Below, piece by piece: positions 38,301-47,277 of a DNA stretch of 64,000 nucleotides. The stretch is from Anaerostipes hominis (ex Lee et al. 2021) (GTDB taxonomy: Bacteria; Bacillota; Clostridia; Lachnospirales; Lachnospiraceae). The stretch spans positions 248,001 through 312,000 of the forward strand of contig NZ_NQOG01000002.1 in assembly GCF_002270485.1 (NCBI RefSeq), read 5' to 3'. The position numbers and the translations under genes are program-made. Position 1 is the first letter of the stretch, and every line of letters begins with the position of its first letter. The notes beneath the pieces were generated by a model. That model was not told the origin of the DNA and ran no database searches. It saw nothing but the letters and a program-made list of their open reading frames with translations.

Positions 38301-40538
38301 ATGAAACGAATAAAACTGCTGACATTTTTGCTGGCGTTCACAATACTGCTGACGACAATGCTTCCCACGGTGGTTTTTGCGCAGGGGAATGATTCCGGTA
38401 CATCCTTTGAAGTTGGCGATTCGGTTGAATTGAAAGAGGCATTCAAAAAGATTGAGAATACTGAAGGCACTTATACCATTTCATTGAAGGAGGACATTAC
38501 TGTAGAAGGCGAGTCATATTCGGTCAGCCTCAAAAAAGGTCGTGAGGTAACATTACTTGGTAATGGACATACCATTTATTTTAAAAATAAATATGGGTCA
38601 TTGCAGACAAACGGCGGCACATTAAATCTTGGCAATGAAAGTGCCAATAAATTAACACTTGACGCGACTGGAACAAATCGCAGAGAAGCTGTGATCGAGA
38701 TTTTCGGCGGAACTGTCAATATGTACGACCACGTTACTATAAAAGGAAACGACAACGCACAGAAGAGCACCATGGGAGGAGGAGTTAATGTTGAAAGCGC
38801 TAGCTTTGCTGAATATGGTGATAGTACTTTCAATATGTATGGTGGTGTGATCACAGAATGCAAGAATCAACGCGGCACGGGTGGCGGAGTCAGTGTAGTT
38901 GGAGTTGATGATGCTAATGGACTTAAAGCTACCTTCAATATGTATGGTGGGTCCATTACTGGCAATGAGGCAATAACACCTTATACAGGATCAAATATGT
39001 ATGGCGGCGGTGGCGTCGCAGTATTAAAAACAACCGCGACTTTTAATATGTATGACGGTTTGATTGAGGGGAACAAAGCGGTCCATTGTGGCGGTGGTAT
39101 CTATAGTTGTTTGGGTGCCGTAAACATTGAAGGCGGAGCAATCCGAAACAATACCTGTGATTCAGTGATAGGAACAACATATGGTTCCGGCGGAGGTATT
39201 TATAGTTATTACGGCACAACGACGATTAAAAACGCAGTGATTGAAGGGAACTACGCGCTTTATGGCGGTGGAATATATGCCTATGCTATCAATTATAGTA
39301 CGAAGTATCCTGGAAAAATAACTATATCAAAGTCCAACATTCAAAATAATATTGCGTCGCGTGGCGGCGGAGTTTATGCCTCATACAGTAAAGATGTAAG
39401 GTTGTCTGACAGCACGATCAATAGCAATGAGGCTCACAATGGCGGAGGCATATTAGCTTCGAAAAGTACGATCACTTTTGAAAACAGCGAAGTCAGCGGC
39501 AATAAAGCATACACCGGTAGTGGCGGCGGACTGTATGTCAGCAGTGCAAGTACGGTATCCACCGACAGCAAAGGCAATATTATCTGCAACAATACCGCAG
39601 GCGGTTATGCAGCAGATGTTTATTTAAAGAAAGACTCTATAATAACATTGCCGAACGCCAAGGATATGGACAAAGAATATTTGGCAGACAATCAAAACTT
39701 TAGAATTGATGGTTGGTATTGGGATGCAGCAGATTCGCGTTACACTCCAAGCGAAGATGGAGAAACGGCAGATACTGACAATACAACTAGTGGGCTAGCG
39801 CTGGTTGCATCCTACAGAGTTCCCGGCATGCTTGTCGTTACCTATGAACTGCAGGAGGGAGAGTGGACAGAAACAAGGGACATTTATTCTGAGCAGGATG
39901 GAAAATATATAGAAAATGTACCTTTGCGTGAAAAGGCCAATGAACCGAGTGCTCCTGAAAAGGAAGGATATGTATTTGGCGGCTGGTACACAGACAGTAA
40001 TTACAGCGATGAAAGCGAGTATGATTTTTCCGCTCCTGTTACAAGACACATAACACTGTATGCAAAATGGTTGAAGAAGATGGAGCCTTTGAATGCAGTT
40101 CCTGCAATCATGGCAGAGGATAAGACTTTGACTGTAGGCGATACCTTTGACCCTCTGAAAGATGTTACTGCTTCAGATACCGAAGATGGCGATCTTACAG
40201 CGAAAATTGAGGTATTGCGCAGTAATGTAGATACATCAAAAGCAGGAACATACCAAGTTACTTACAAAGTAATGGATAGTATGGGCGCTTCCGCAACAAA
40301 GACGATTACCGTTACTGTCAAGGCAAAAGACACGCAGAAGCCAACGACAGACGATAACGAGAAACCGTCTGCAACGGATACAGATAAGAAACCAATTAGT
40401 ACAGATAAACAGACAACGTCTAACAGCCCTAAAACTGGCGACAGCACAAATATGACAACATGGCTTGCACTCATGTTCGTATCTCTTGGTCTGTTGGCTG
40501 GCATATTCACAGTAAGGAAATTACGCAAAAGCAGATAA
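38301..40538 (+). CDS. cell-wall-anchored surface protein with beta-helix and sortase signal
   Basis: The 745-residue protein has a signal peptide (LLTFLLAFTILLTTMLPTVV, cleaved near FAQG). A right-handed parallel beta-helix of many glycine-rich repeats follows (motifs such as FNMYGGxIxGN and GGGIY, about residues 60-420). Then come an InlB B-type repeat (GYVFGGWYTDSNY...ITLYAKW), an Ig-like DUF5011-type domain (KTLTVGDTFDPLKDVTA...GTYQVTYKV), a T/K/D-rich wall spacer and SPKTG followed by a helix and KLRKSR. SPKTG is a sortase-type LPXTG variant. ATG at 38301 is preferred to the GTG at 38289. Probable adhesin; no sortase gene is nearby. Confidence 0.9.
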   Translation: MKRIKLLTFLLAFTILLTTMLPTVVFAQGNDSGTSFEVGDSVELKEAFKKIENTEGTYTISLKEDITVEGESYSVSLKKGREVTLLGNGHTIYFKNKYGSLQTNGGTLNLGNESANKLTLDATGTNRREAVIEIFGGTVNMYDHVTIKGNDNAQKSTMGGGVNVESASFAEYGDSTFNMYGGVITECKNQRGTGGGVSVVGVDDANGLKATFNMYGGSITGNEAITPYTGSNMYGGGGVAVLKTTATFNMYDGLIEGNKAVHCGGGIYSCLGAVNIEGGAIRNNTCDSVIGTTYGSGGGIYSYYGTTTIKNAVIEGNYALYGGGIYAYAINYSTKYPGKITISKSNIQNNIASRGGGVYASYSKDVRLSDSTINSNEAHNGGGILASKSTITFENSEVSGNKAYTGSGGGLYVSSASTVSTDSKGNIICNNTAGGYAADVYLKKDSIITLPNAKDMDKEYLADNQNFRIDGWYWDAADSRYTPSEDGETADTDNTTSGLALVASYRVPGMLVVTYELQEGEWTETRDIYSEQDGKYIENVPLREKANEPSAPEKEGYVFGGWYTDSNYSDESEYDFSAPVTRHITLYAKWLKKMEPLNAVPAIMAEDKTLTVGDTFDPLKDVTASDTEDGDLTAKIEVLRSNVDTSKAGTYQVTYKVMDSMGASATKTITVTVKAKDTQKPTTDDNEKPSATDTDKKPISTDKQTTSNSPKTGDSTNMTTWLALMFVSLGLLAGIFTVRKLRKSR

Positions 40539-40555
40539 AGACTGTGAGAAATTTT

Positions 40556-40719
40556 ATGGAAAGAGATATTTTTGAGGACATGAAAATTGAAACGGAATGT
40601 GCATATATTTAAGATTTGCCCTACATCAGAGAAACAGTAGAAAAGAAACTATTTGAACTTCCGTTTGACCTCTATTCCAAGGAACAGCTTCAGGAATTCT
40701 GCAACTTTGTGATGGTATG
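40556..40719 (+). pseudogene. small conserved-looking ORF broken by an in-frame stop
   Basis: ATG at 40556 opens MERDIFEDMKIETECAYI, stops with TAA, and continues in the same frame as DLPYIRETVEKKLFELPFDL and YSKEQLQEFCNF before another stop. The clean continuation suggests a recently inactivated small gene. Family not recognised. Confidence 0.5.
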
Positions 40720-41042
40720 ACCTATTCCTTGAATATTATGTAAAGCTTGATGAATATGAATTCTGGCTATTTGTGATAGGAAACTGTAATCGTCAATGCT
40801 GATCTGTATCAAAAAGCAGCAGATGTATCTTGTAAATTTACGCAGGATACGTATCGGTTTACAGGGAATATAAAAGGTTAAATACAGGAATCTAATATTT
40901 TCCAGCAGATTCCATACAGACATCACGACATTGGTTTTTAACAAGCCATTCTTTGAACTGCCGCCGGGCCGATATGCTGTATTTATTTTCAGGGGAAAAA
41001 ATGAGCACAGCCGTTATGATTTTGCAAAATATGGGAAAGAAA
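40720..41042. other. gene remnants between the surface protein and sigG
   Basis: At 40938-41040 the plus strand encodes NKPFFELPPGRYAVFIFRGK and following charged residues without a start, resembling a piece of a GyrI/AraC effector-binding domain (weak match). Nothing else is recognisable in this stretch. Confidence 0.3.
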
Positions 41043-41075
41043 GGGGGACATTTCGTTTGATTGAGAAATGTCCCT
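41043..41075 (-). terminator. terminator of sigG
   Basis: On the minus strand GGGACATTTC and GAAATGTCCC form a ten-base stem, followed by a pyrimidine run CCTTTCTTT. It lies nine bases after the sigG stop. Confidence 0.65.
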
Positions 41076-41083
41076 GTGCTGTT

Positions 41084-41860
41084 TTAATCCAGATAGTGCT
41101 TCATATGTTTCAGCGCATTCTTTTCCAGCCGGCTGACCTGAGCCTGTGAGATACTGATCTCATCGGCTACTTCGGTCTGCGTCTTGCCGTCAAAGAAGCG
41201 GAGCTTGATGATGTTGTATTCCCGTTCAGGGAGATGTTCCATGGCATCTTTTAAAGCGATGGATTCTACCCATAATTCTTCTTTGTTTTTCTTGTCTTTT
41301 ACCTGATCCATTAAAAACAGAGTATCTCCGCCGTCCTGATACACCGGCTCATAAAGAGAAAGAGGTGTGGCGATGGCATCCAGGGCGAAGAGTACATCCT
41401 CTTTTTTCATTTCGATTTCCTCAGCAATGGCTTCGATGGTAGGCTCTTTGTTGAATTTTTTCGTGAGGGCCTCCTTTGCCGTGATGGCTTTGTAGGCAAT
41501 ATCCCTGAGTGAACGACTGACTCTCATGGAATTATTATCACGCAGGTAACGCCGCACTTCTCCGATGATCATCGGAACCGCATAGGTGGAAAATTTAACG
41601 TTCAGGGAGCGGTCAAAATTGTCGATGGCTTTCATAAGCCCGATACATCCAACTTGAAACAGATCGTCGGCATTCTCATTGCTGCCGGAAAAACGTTGAA
41701 TGACACTTAAAACTAACCTTAAATTGCCCTTGATGTATTGTTCCCTTGCTTCCTGGTCACCCTGTTCGATCCTTATGAACAGTTCTTCTTTTTCTTCATT
41801 GGTGAGTAAAGGAAGAGAAGCAGTATTGACTCCGCAGATTTCAACTTTATTAAGTGCCAT
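41084..41860 (-). CDS. sigG: RNA polymerase sporulation sigma factor SigG
   Basis: The 258-residue sigma-70-family protein opens with VEICGVNTASLPLLTNEE, the conserved SigG start. It contains region 2 (FQVGCIGLMKAIDNFDRSLN, VKFSTYAVPMIIGEVRRYLR) and region 4 (LPEREYNIIKLRFFDGKTQT, ISQAQVSRLEKNALKHM). SigG directs late forespore transcription, including the SASP genes such as that at 3177-3383. The start has GGAGGAATTATC upstream on the minus strand. spoIIGA and sigE, often neighbours, are absent. Confidence 0.95.
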   Translation of the reverse strand: MALNKVEICGVNTASLPLLTNEEKEELFIRIEQGDQEAREQYIKGNLRLVLSVIQRFSGSNENADDLFQVGCIGLMKAIDNFDRSLNVKFSTYAVPMIIGEVRRYLRDNNSMRVSRSLRDIAYKAITAKEALTKKFNKEPTIEAIAEEIEMKKEDVLFALDAIATPLSLYEPVYQDGGDTLFLMDQVKDKKNKEELWVESIALKDAMEHLPEREYNIIKLRFFDGKTQTEVADEISISQAQVSRLEKNALKHMKHYLD

Positions 41861-41905
41861 GATAATTCCTCCATTTGTAAATTGTTCTTGCGAACGATAT
41901 ATTAA

Positions 41906-41935
41906 AATCATTCACCAATCAAAATGGATTTATAC
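41906..41935 (-). promoter_or_regulatory. possible sigma-F/G-type promoter of sigG
   Basis: Minus-strand GTATA and GGTGAATGAT are separated by 14 bases; the forespore sigma consensus has GYATA, about 15 bases and GGNNANANT. The match is partial. Confidence 0.35.
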
Positions 41936-41957
41936 GATGAAAAAATTGCCAGACCGT

Positions 41958-41986
41958 TTGACACCCATATTTACCAATGATATTAT
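41958..41986 (+). promoter_or_regulatory. sigma-A-type promoter
   Basis: Consensus TTGACA and TATTAT separated by 17 bases, 35 bases before the lipoprotein start. Confidence 0.8.
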
Positions 41987-42021
41987 GATAAGAAGAAAAT
42001 ATAGAAATGAGGAATCATATC

Positions 42022-42858
42022 ATGAAAAAATTACTGCTAATTTGTATGATGATATGTCTTGTTTTTTGTTTGGGGGGCTGCAATTTTCCCTGGGACAAGG
42101 AAAAGACAGAAGATAAAAATGTCAAAAAAGAAAATATAACAGCATCAGAAGTAAAAGATTCCATGAAGGGAAGACAGCTGATTATCGGTGTGTCCGACGG
42201 TATGGCGCCGTTTTCAGTAAGAGATGAAAAAACCAGGGAGATGAAAGGTTTTGACATCGATCTGATAAAGGGGATCAGCCAGTATCTGGGCTTTGAGTAC
42301 AAGCTTCGCGTCGCTCCGATGAGGAAGCTTACGGATCTGCTCAGGGAGAAGAAGATCGATCTTGCTATCTCCGGCATTTGTATTACGGACAGCCGCCAAA
42401 AGGAGTTTCAGTTCTCCGATGTCTATTTTGAAAATACATTAAAAGTTATGGTCAATACAGATAAAAATATAACAGACAGAAAAGAACTGGTCGGAAAAGC
42501 CATAGGGGTGGAGGAGGGAACCTCTAACGAAGAATATGCACAGACTAACCTTTCTGAGGAGAATAAGATTAAGGTTTATCCATCCATGGACAAGGTATTC
42601 AAAGATCTTGAAAAAGGAAAGATCGATGCTACGGTCTATGATGCAACAGGCGTGGATTATTTTATGGCAAATTATAAAGGAGACAAAATCTCCGACCTCG
42701 ATGAGAAGCTTAACTCAGCAGAGAGCAACTATGGGATTATGTTCCGGAAGAAAGATCCTTCTATCGGCAAGTTTAATGTGACGCTTCAGGTATTGAACAC
42801 AGAGGGCACCTACCAAAACATTAAGAACGAGTGGATTGGATCGGAAGACGAAGATTAA
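42022..42858 (+). CDS. amino-acid-type solute-binding lipoprotein (SBP family 3)
   Basis: The 278-residue protein has a lipoprotein signal with lipobox CLGGC (lipidated cysteine about residue 18) and the SBP_bac_3 fold: LIIGVSDGMAPFSVRDEKTR, KGFDIDLIKGISQYLGF, KIDLAISGICITDSRQKEFQ. It would bind a polar amino acid outside the membrane. No ABC permease or ATPase gene is adjacent; instead an AEC-type transporter follows. ATG at 42022 is preferred because it starts the signal peptide. Confidence 0.88.
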   Translation: MKKLLLICMMICLVFCLGGCNFPWDKEKTEDKNVKKENITASEVKDSMKGRQLIIGVSDGMAPFSVRDEKTREMKGFDIDLIKGISQYLGFEYKLRVAPMRKLTDLLREKKIDLAISGICITDSRQKEFQFSDVYFENTLKVMVNTDKNITDRKELVGKAIGVEEGTSNEEYAQTNLSEENKIKVYPSMDKVFKDLEKGKIDATVYDATGVDYFMANYKGDKISDLDEKLNSAESNYGIMFRKKDPSIGKFNVTLQVLNTEGTYQNIKNEWIGSEDED

Positions 42859-42869
42859 GAGGGAAATTC

Positions 42870-43796
42870 ATGAATATTGTTTCAATTGTATTCGGACAGA
42901 TCGTCATGATGTTTTGTATGATGGCTGTGGGGGCAGCCGCCTATAAGGCGGGCCTCATAACTGAACGGGGAAGCACGGATCTTTCCAATATCACCCTTTA
43001 CTTAGTCATTCCATTTGTGGTGCTCACTTCTTTTCAGATTGAGTTTGATGCAGACATATTTCATGGAATTCTGGTTACCTTTGTTTTAGGAATTGCGGCA
43101 CATGCGGCAGCGATCGTTTTGTCCTATCTGCTGATCCGAGGAAAGGATAATGATCGGACAGTTCTGGAACGGTTCAGCATTGTGTACCCGAACTGTGGTT
43201 TTATGGGGATACCTCTGGCCCAGGCGGTGCTGGGTCCGAAGGGGGTTATTTACATAACAGCGTTTATTGCCGCACAGAATCTGTTTATCTGGTCCCACGG
43301 AGCTGCCAGTATGCAGGGGACATTTAACCTGGGATCGGTCAAAGAATTATTCAAAGCACCTGTTATGATCGCAACATTTGCAGGACTTTTCTGTTACCTT
43401 CTTCAGATTCAATTCCCTGTTCTGGTCTACAATCCACTGAAGGCTATCGCTGATATGAATACACCCCTGGCGATGATCATATCCGGAACTGCCATCGCGC
43501 AGACAAATCTTTTGAAGACACTGACAAGACCCAGGATTTATGTTATGACGGCATTGAGGCTCCTTCTCGTGCCTATGGTCATGTTTTTGATCCTTCTTTT
43601 CGTACCGGTATCCAAGGATCTTAAAATATTGTCGCTGCTTGCCTCATCCGCATCGACTGCGGCGATCACGACCATGTTTGCGGTGAAGTTTAAGAAGGAT
43701 GTGGGTTACGCGGCAGAATTATTTGCAGTTTCCACCATCGCAGCGGTTGCCACGCTGCCGTTCATGATCTCCCTCGGAGAAAAATTCTTTTCATAA
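42870..43796 (+). CDS. AEC-family (auxin efflux carrier-like) transporter
   Basis: The 308-residue protein has about ten hydrophobic segments. The AEC pattern is VGAAAYKAGLITERGSTDLSNI and YPNCGFMGIPLAQAVLGPKG (the conserved N-x-G-F-x-G-x-P box), with a second half of five helices. Bacterial AEC members export or import organic acids such as malate or lactate. The start is 12 bases after the lipoprotein stop, so both are likely one operon. Confidence 0.85.
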   Translation: MNIVSIVFGQIVMMFCMMAVGAAAYKAGLITERGSTDLSNITLYLVIPFVVLTSFQIEFDADIFHGILVTFVLGIAAHAAAIVLSYLLIRGKDNDRTVLERFSIVYPNCGFMGIPLAQAVLGPKGVIYITAFIAAQNLFIWSHGAASMQGTFNLGSVKELFKAPVMIATFAGLFCYLLQIQFPVLVYNPLKAIADMNTPLAMIISGTAIAQTNLLKTLTRPRIYVMTALRLLLVPMVMFLILLFVPVSKDLKILSLLASSASTAAITTMFAVKFKKDVGYAAELFAVSTIAAVATLPFMISLGEKFFS

Positions 43797-43841
43797 AGGA
43801 CAAAGTGGGCAAGCCCACACCTCATCTCCCTAACCCCTTAA
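43797..43841 (-). repeat. dispersed intergenic repeat, copy A
   Basis: On the minus strand this reads GGGGTTAGGG, a variable part, TGTGGGCTTGCCCACTTTGT. It matches copies at 47177-47215 and 52348-52373 around the palindrome GTGGGC-N2-GCCCAC. Confidence 0.6.
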
Positions 43842-43846
43842 AATAG

Positions 43847-43889
43847 AAAATCCCATGGTTCATTCTGTCAAAAGAACCATGGGATTTTT
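43847..43889. terminator. bidirectional terminator between convergent genes
   Basis: AAAATCCCATGGTTC and GAACCATGGGATTTT are perfect complementary arms flanked by A and T runs. Confidence 0.92.
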
Positions 43890-43905
43890 GAATTCGGCAT
43901 AAAAA

Positions 43906-45687
43906 TCAGCTGTTTTGGATTTTCAGAAAATGATACAGCCAGCTGGCCTCTTCATCAGTGAGATGAGGAGAGAGACTGTCGAAGACAAGCCGGTGATAGG
44001 CATAGAGGAGACGGATTTCTTTATCATTGAGCAGCGCCTCATCAACCCCGTCCATATCAATAGGAACCAACGTCAGGTGCTCGAATTCTAAAAAGCTGCC
44101 GTATTCATTCTGCCGCTGCTTTCTGCACAGGAGCATGTTTTCTGTACGGATTCCGTATTTTCCCGGGATATACACTCCCGGCTCATCGGTTGTAACCATG
44201 CCGGGCACCAGGACTGCATCCAGCTGATTATCTCTGATCTGCCAGCGGAAGGCGTTGGGGCCTTCGTGGACTCCGAGAAAATGTCCGACACCGTGTCCGG
44301 TTCCGCACCGGTAGTCGATTCCTTCTTCCCAGAGGGGGCCTCTGGCCAAGATGTCCAGGCTGCTTCCCCGGCATCCAAGAAGAAATTTGGCATCGGAAAG
44401 GGACAGCATACTTTTTAATACGAGCGTAAAGTTCCGTCTCTCTTCTTCGGAGATATCACCTAAGATAAAAGTGCGGGTGACATCCGTCGTTCCGGTCAGA
44501 TACTGGCCGCCCGAGTCGATCAGAAGCATTCCTTCCGGTTCCAGGCAGACATCGGATTCTTCAGTGGAAGAGTAGTGCATCATAGCCGCGTGGTCTTTGT
44601 AGGCGCAGATGGTATCAAAGCTCGGTCCCTGATACAGAGGCAGCTTTCTGCGCTCCTCTTCCAGACGGTCCTGGACGGAACGTTCAGTCATAGGAACAGA
44701 ACCGATGTTTTGCTTCAGCCAAAACATGAACCTGGTCATGGCAATGCCGTCAGACAAGTGACATTCTTTAAGCCCCTTGATCTGTGTCTCATTTTTCACC
44801 GCTTTCATGCCGGAAGAAGGGTTTTCGCCAAAAATGATCTGGTTTTTTTCGAGTTCCAGGTAAAGCTTGTAGTTTACGGTATCCGGATCTATCAGTATGC
44901 TTCCCTCCTGTTTTTTTAAGAAAGAATCGATCTGTTCATAAGGCAGAATCGTTATCTTATCCTGTTCCAGACGGCGTCTTACTTCTTCTGAAAGACAGGT
45001 TTCCCTCACAAATAGGCAGCAGCTTTCCTGTGTGATCCATACATAGCTGTAAAACAGAGGCGTGCAGGGCATGTCATTGCCGCGCAGATTGAAGATCCAT
45101 GCGATATCCGGCAGAGAGGCGATAAAATGAGCCCTTGCGGAAACTGTCTCCATACAGCTGCGGATTCTTTTGAGCTTCGACGGCACAGATTCCCCGGCAT
45201 AAATATCTTCATGGATAAAAATCGGGGATGCTGCGGCATCCGGGCGGCCGGTCCAGAGATCCTCTGCGAGAGTATGATCTGTTTCCAGGACTGCTTTTTT
45301 TGAAGCGGCCAGCCTGGACAGTTTTCTTCCGTAAGCGGTATTGATCATACGGCCGTTTAAGCTGAGGACATCGCCCTCACTGAGATGCTCTGTGAGATAT
45401 TCAAGTATAGTCGGAACGCCGGAAACACCCATCTTCATCAGCTTCATTTGTTCAGGATCGATCTGTGCTTCCGCCTGGGTAAAATATCTCCCATCCGTCC
45501 AGAGCCGGCTTTCGGCCTGCTCTGCCAGGACTGCTCCGGATGATCCGGTAAATCCGGAGATGAATTGGCGGCACTTATAGTGATCGTCCACATATTCGGA
45601 CTGATGGGGATCTTCACTGGGAATCAAATAATACGTAAGATTCTTTTCAATCATAGATTTCTGAAGTCTAGCCAGCGGTGTAGTCAT
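43906..45687 (-). CDS. Xaa-Pro aminopeptidase, M24B family
   Basis: The 593-residue protein has two N-terminal creatinase-like domains (SGFTGSSGAVLAEQAESRLW). The pita-bread catalytic domain carries metal ligands in LLIDSGGQYLTGTTDVTRTF (two Asp), GTGHGVGHFLGVHEGP (His), TTDEPGVYIPGKYGIRTEN (Glu) and LEFEHLTLVP (Glu). The length matches the long cytoplasmic aminopeptidase P subgroup, which removes N-terminal residues before proline. Gene intact and convergent with the AEC transporter. Confidence 0.95.
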   Translation of the reverse strand: MTTPLARLQKSMIEKNLTYYLIPSEDPHQSEYVDDHYKCRQFISGFTGSSGAVLAEQAESRLWTDGRYFTQAEAQIDPEQMKLMKMGVSGVPTILEYLTEHLSEGDVLSLNGRMINTAYGRKLSRLAASKKAVLETDHTLAEDLWTGRPDAAASPIFIHEDIYAGESVPSKLKRIRSCMETVSARAHFIASLPDIAWIFNLRGNDMPCTPLFYSYVWITQESCCLFVRETCLSEEVRRRLEQDKITILPYEQIDSFLKKQEGSILIDPDTVNYKLYLELEKNQIIFGENPSSGMKAVKNETQIKGLKECHLSDGIAMTRFMFWLKQNIGSVPMTERSVQDRLEEERRKLPLYQGPSFDTICAYKDHAAMMHYSSTEESDVCLEPEGMLLIDSGGQYLTGTTDVTRTFILGDISEEERRNFTLVLKSMLSLSDAKFLLGCRGSSLDILARGPLWEEGIDYRCGTGHGVGHFLGVHEGPNAFRWQIRDNQLDAVLVPGMVTTDEPGVYIPGKYGIRTENMLLCRKQRQNEYGSFLEFEHLTLVPIDMDGVDEALLNDKEIRLLYAYHRLVFDSLSPHLTDEEASWLYHFLKIQNS

Positions 45688-45709
45688 AATTCAGAACCTC
45701 CTTTTATTG

Positions 45710-45738
45710 TTGTGGTTTTTATTATAACACGATATAAT
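45710..45738 (+). promoter_or_regulatory. promoter of the phosphofructokinase gene
   Basis: TTGTGG and a perfect TATAAT separated by 17 bases, in the 112-base gap between divergent genes. A minus-strand promoter for the aminopeptidase must overlap but is not clear. Confidence 0.6.
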
Positions 45739-45799
45739 AAAAAATAGAATTTTAGAATATGTGCAGAAATTTTGCAGCTGAATGAGGAGGACATTAAGG

Positions 45800-47020
45800 A
45801 TGAAAAACATGCTAGTGGCACAGTCAGGAGGACCGTCGGCGGCGATCAATGCCACCATTACCGGCGTGATCGACGCAGGGCTTGCGAGCAGCCGGGTAGA
45901 ACATGTATACGGTGCACTGAATGGGATCAAAGGAGTATTAAACGAGAATTTTGTGATACTGGATGACATATGCAAAAAAACTGAAACAAGAGATCTGCTG
46001 GCCATGACTCCGGCAGCTGCGCTGGGGTCCTGCCGCTGGAAGCTGAAAAATCCGGAAGAAGATAAGAGAGAGTTTGAGGAGATCATCCGGATCTTAAGGA
46101 AAAATAATATCGGATATTTTATTTACACCGGCGGAAACGATTCTATGGATACCGTCTATAAGCTTTCCGTGTACTGTCGGGAACACGGAGTGGATGATAT
46201 CAAGATCATGGGAGCTCCGAAGACCATCGACAACGATCTTGGAGAGACAGACCATTGTCCGGGTTTTGGCTCTGCGGCCAAATTCATTGCCACCGCTTTT
46301 ACAGAGATTGCATGCGACTGCTATGTCTATGATATTCCGTCTGTGACGGTTGTGGAAGTCATGGGGCGCAATGCAGGATGGCTGACGGCCAGTGCGGCCC
46401 TCGCAAGAAATGAAGAAAGAAATGTGCCCCAGCTGATCTACCTGTGTGAGAGGGCGTTTGATACGGAACGTTTTGTGAAAGATGTAAAGGAAGCGCTGGA
46501 TCGGGAAAATAACATCATCATTGCAGTCAGCGAAGGATTAAAGGATGCCCGGGGAAATTACGTCGGAGAAGAAATGAAGTCCGGGAAAGAAGATGCTTTT
46601 GGACATAAATACCTGTCGGGCATCGGAAAATACCTGGAGCAGGTGATAACGGATAAGATTGGCTGCAAGGTCCGCTCTGTGGAACTCAATATCCTTCAGC
46701 GCTGCGCCGGATACATGCTGAGTGAAACAGACATCATCGAATCCAGAAATCTGGGGGCCTTTGCCGCCGTCAGCGCCATCCGGGGCGAGACCGGCAAGAT
46801 GTCCGCTTTAAAACGGATGCCGGGAGATAACTACCAGGTGGAGATCGTACTGGCCGATCTGTCCAAGATTGCAAATGTTGAAAAGACAGTGCCTCTTGAA
46901 TGGATTACAGAGGACGGACACGACATCACGGAGGAGCTGGTGGATTATTTAAGACCTCTGATTCAGGGGGAAGTGCGGATTCCGTATAAAGACGGAGTCC
47001 CGGAACATTTCATTCTCTAG
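45800..47020 (+). CDS. pfp: 6-phosphofructokinase, pyrophosphate-dependent type
   Basis: The 406-residue enzyme has AQSGGPSAAINATITG, the phosphoryl-donor loop TGGNDSMDT, PKTIDNDLGETDHCPGFGSA, and VVEVMGRNAGWLT. An Asn/Asp at the second glycine position of GGDG and PKTIDND instead of PGTIDND are hallmarks of PPi-dependent enzymes, so it likely uses pyrophosphate and works reversibly in glycolysis. The ATG at 45800 has AGGAGG upstream; an earlier ATG (45782) overlaps the ribosome site. Confidence 0.9.
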   Translation: MKNMLVAQSGGPSAAINATITGVIDAGLASSRVEHVYGALNGIKGVLNENFVILDDICKKTETRDLLAMTPAAALGSCRWKLKNPEEDKREFEEIIRILRKNNIGYFIYTGGNDSMDTVYKLSVYCREHGVDDIKIMGAPKTIDNDLGETDHCPGFGSAAKFIATAFTEIACDCYVYDIPSVTVVEVMGRNAGWLTASAALARNEERNVPQLIYLCERAFDTERFVKDVKEALDRENNIIIAVSEGLKDARGNYVGEEMKSGKEDAFGHKYLSGIGKYLEQVITDKIGCKVRSVELNILQRCAGYMLSETDIIESRNLGAFAAVSAIRGETGKMSALKRMPGDNYQVEIVLADLSKIANVEKTVPLEWITEDGHDITEELVDYLRPLIQGEVRIPYKDGVPEHFIL

Positions 47021-47039
47021 GGGATTCCGTAGGAATTTC

Positions 47040-47080
47040 TTATTTCATAGGAAAGTTCTACGACCTTCCCTATGAAATAA
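47040..47080. repeat. hairpin-forming inverted repeat after pfp
   Basis: TTATTTCATAGG and CCTATGAAATAA are arms of a long hairpin 20 bases after the pfp stop. No T run follows, so it may be an RNA-stability element. The rest of 47081-47176 holds only weak short hairpins. Confidence 0.45.
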
Positions 47081-47176
47081 AAACGCTCCGCGGGTTGTGC
47101 ACAGATGCGTAAGGAAATTATTTGCCTGCGGCAAATTGCATCTGGCACGCAAAGTTTAAAAGCCCCTCAAAGAGTG

Positions 47177-47215
47177 AGGGGTTGGGGCGTTGAAGTGGGC
47201 CTGCCCACTTTGTTC
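47177..47215 (+). repeat. dispersed intergenic repeat, copy B
   Basis: GGGGTTGGGGCGTTGAAG is followed by the palindrome GTGGGCCTGCCCAC and TTTGTT. It is the best preserved of three copies in the window. Confidence 0.6.
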
Positions 47216-47222
47216 TAGTAGC

Positions 47223-47277
47223 GAAAAAAGAGGAACTTTTCTGTCAGTGTCCTGGAAGAAAAGTTCCTCTTTTTTAT
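47223..47277. terminator. bidirectional terminator between pfp and the YihY-family gene
   Basis: AAAAGAGGAACTTTTCT and AGAAAAGTTCCTCTTTT form a perfect long stem with A and T runs outside. Confidence 0.9.

Noticed and set aside
38576-38870. Minus-strand frames inside the beta-helix protein
   Set aside because: They mirror the repetitive glycine-rich coding sequence and are not independent genes.
40690-40944. Minus-strand 84-codon frame between the surface protein and sigG
   Set aside because: No ribosome site, no recognisable family, and it overlaps remnants on the other strand.
45691-46086. Minus-strand frame opposite the pfp start
   Set aside because: Antisense to the conserved N-terminus of phosphofructokinase; no ribosome site.
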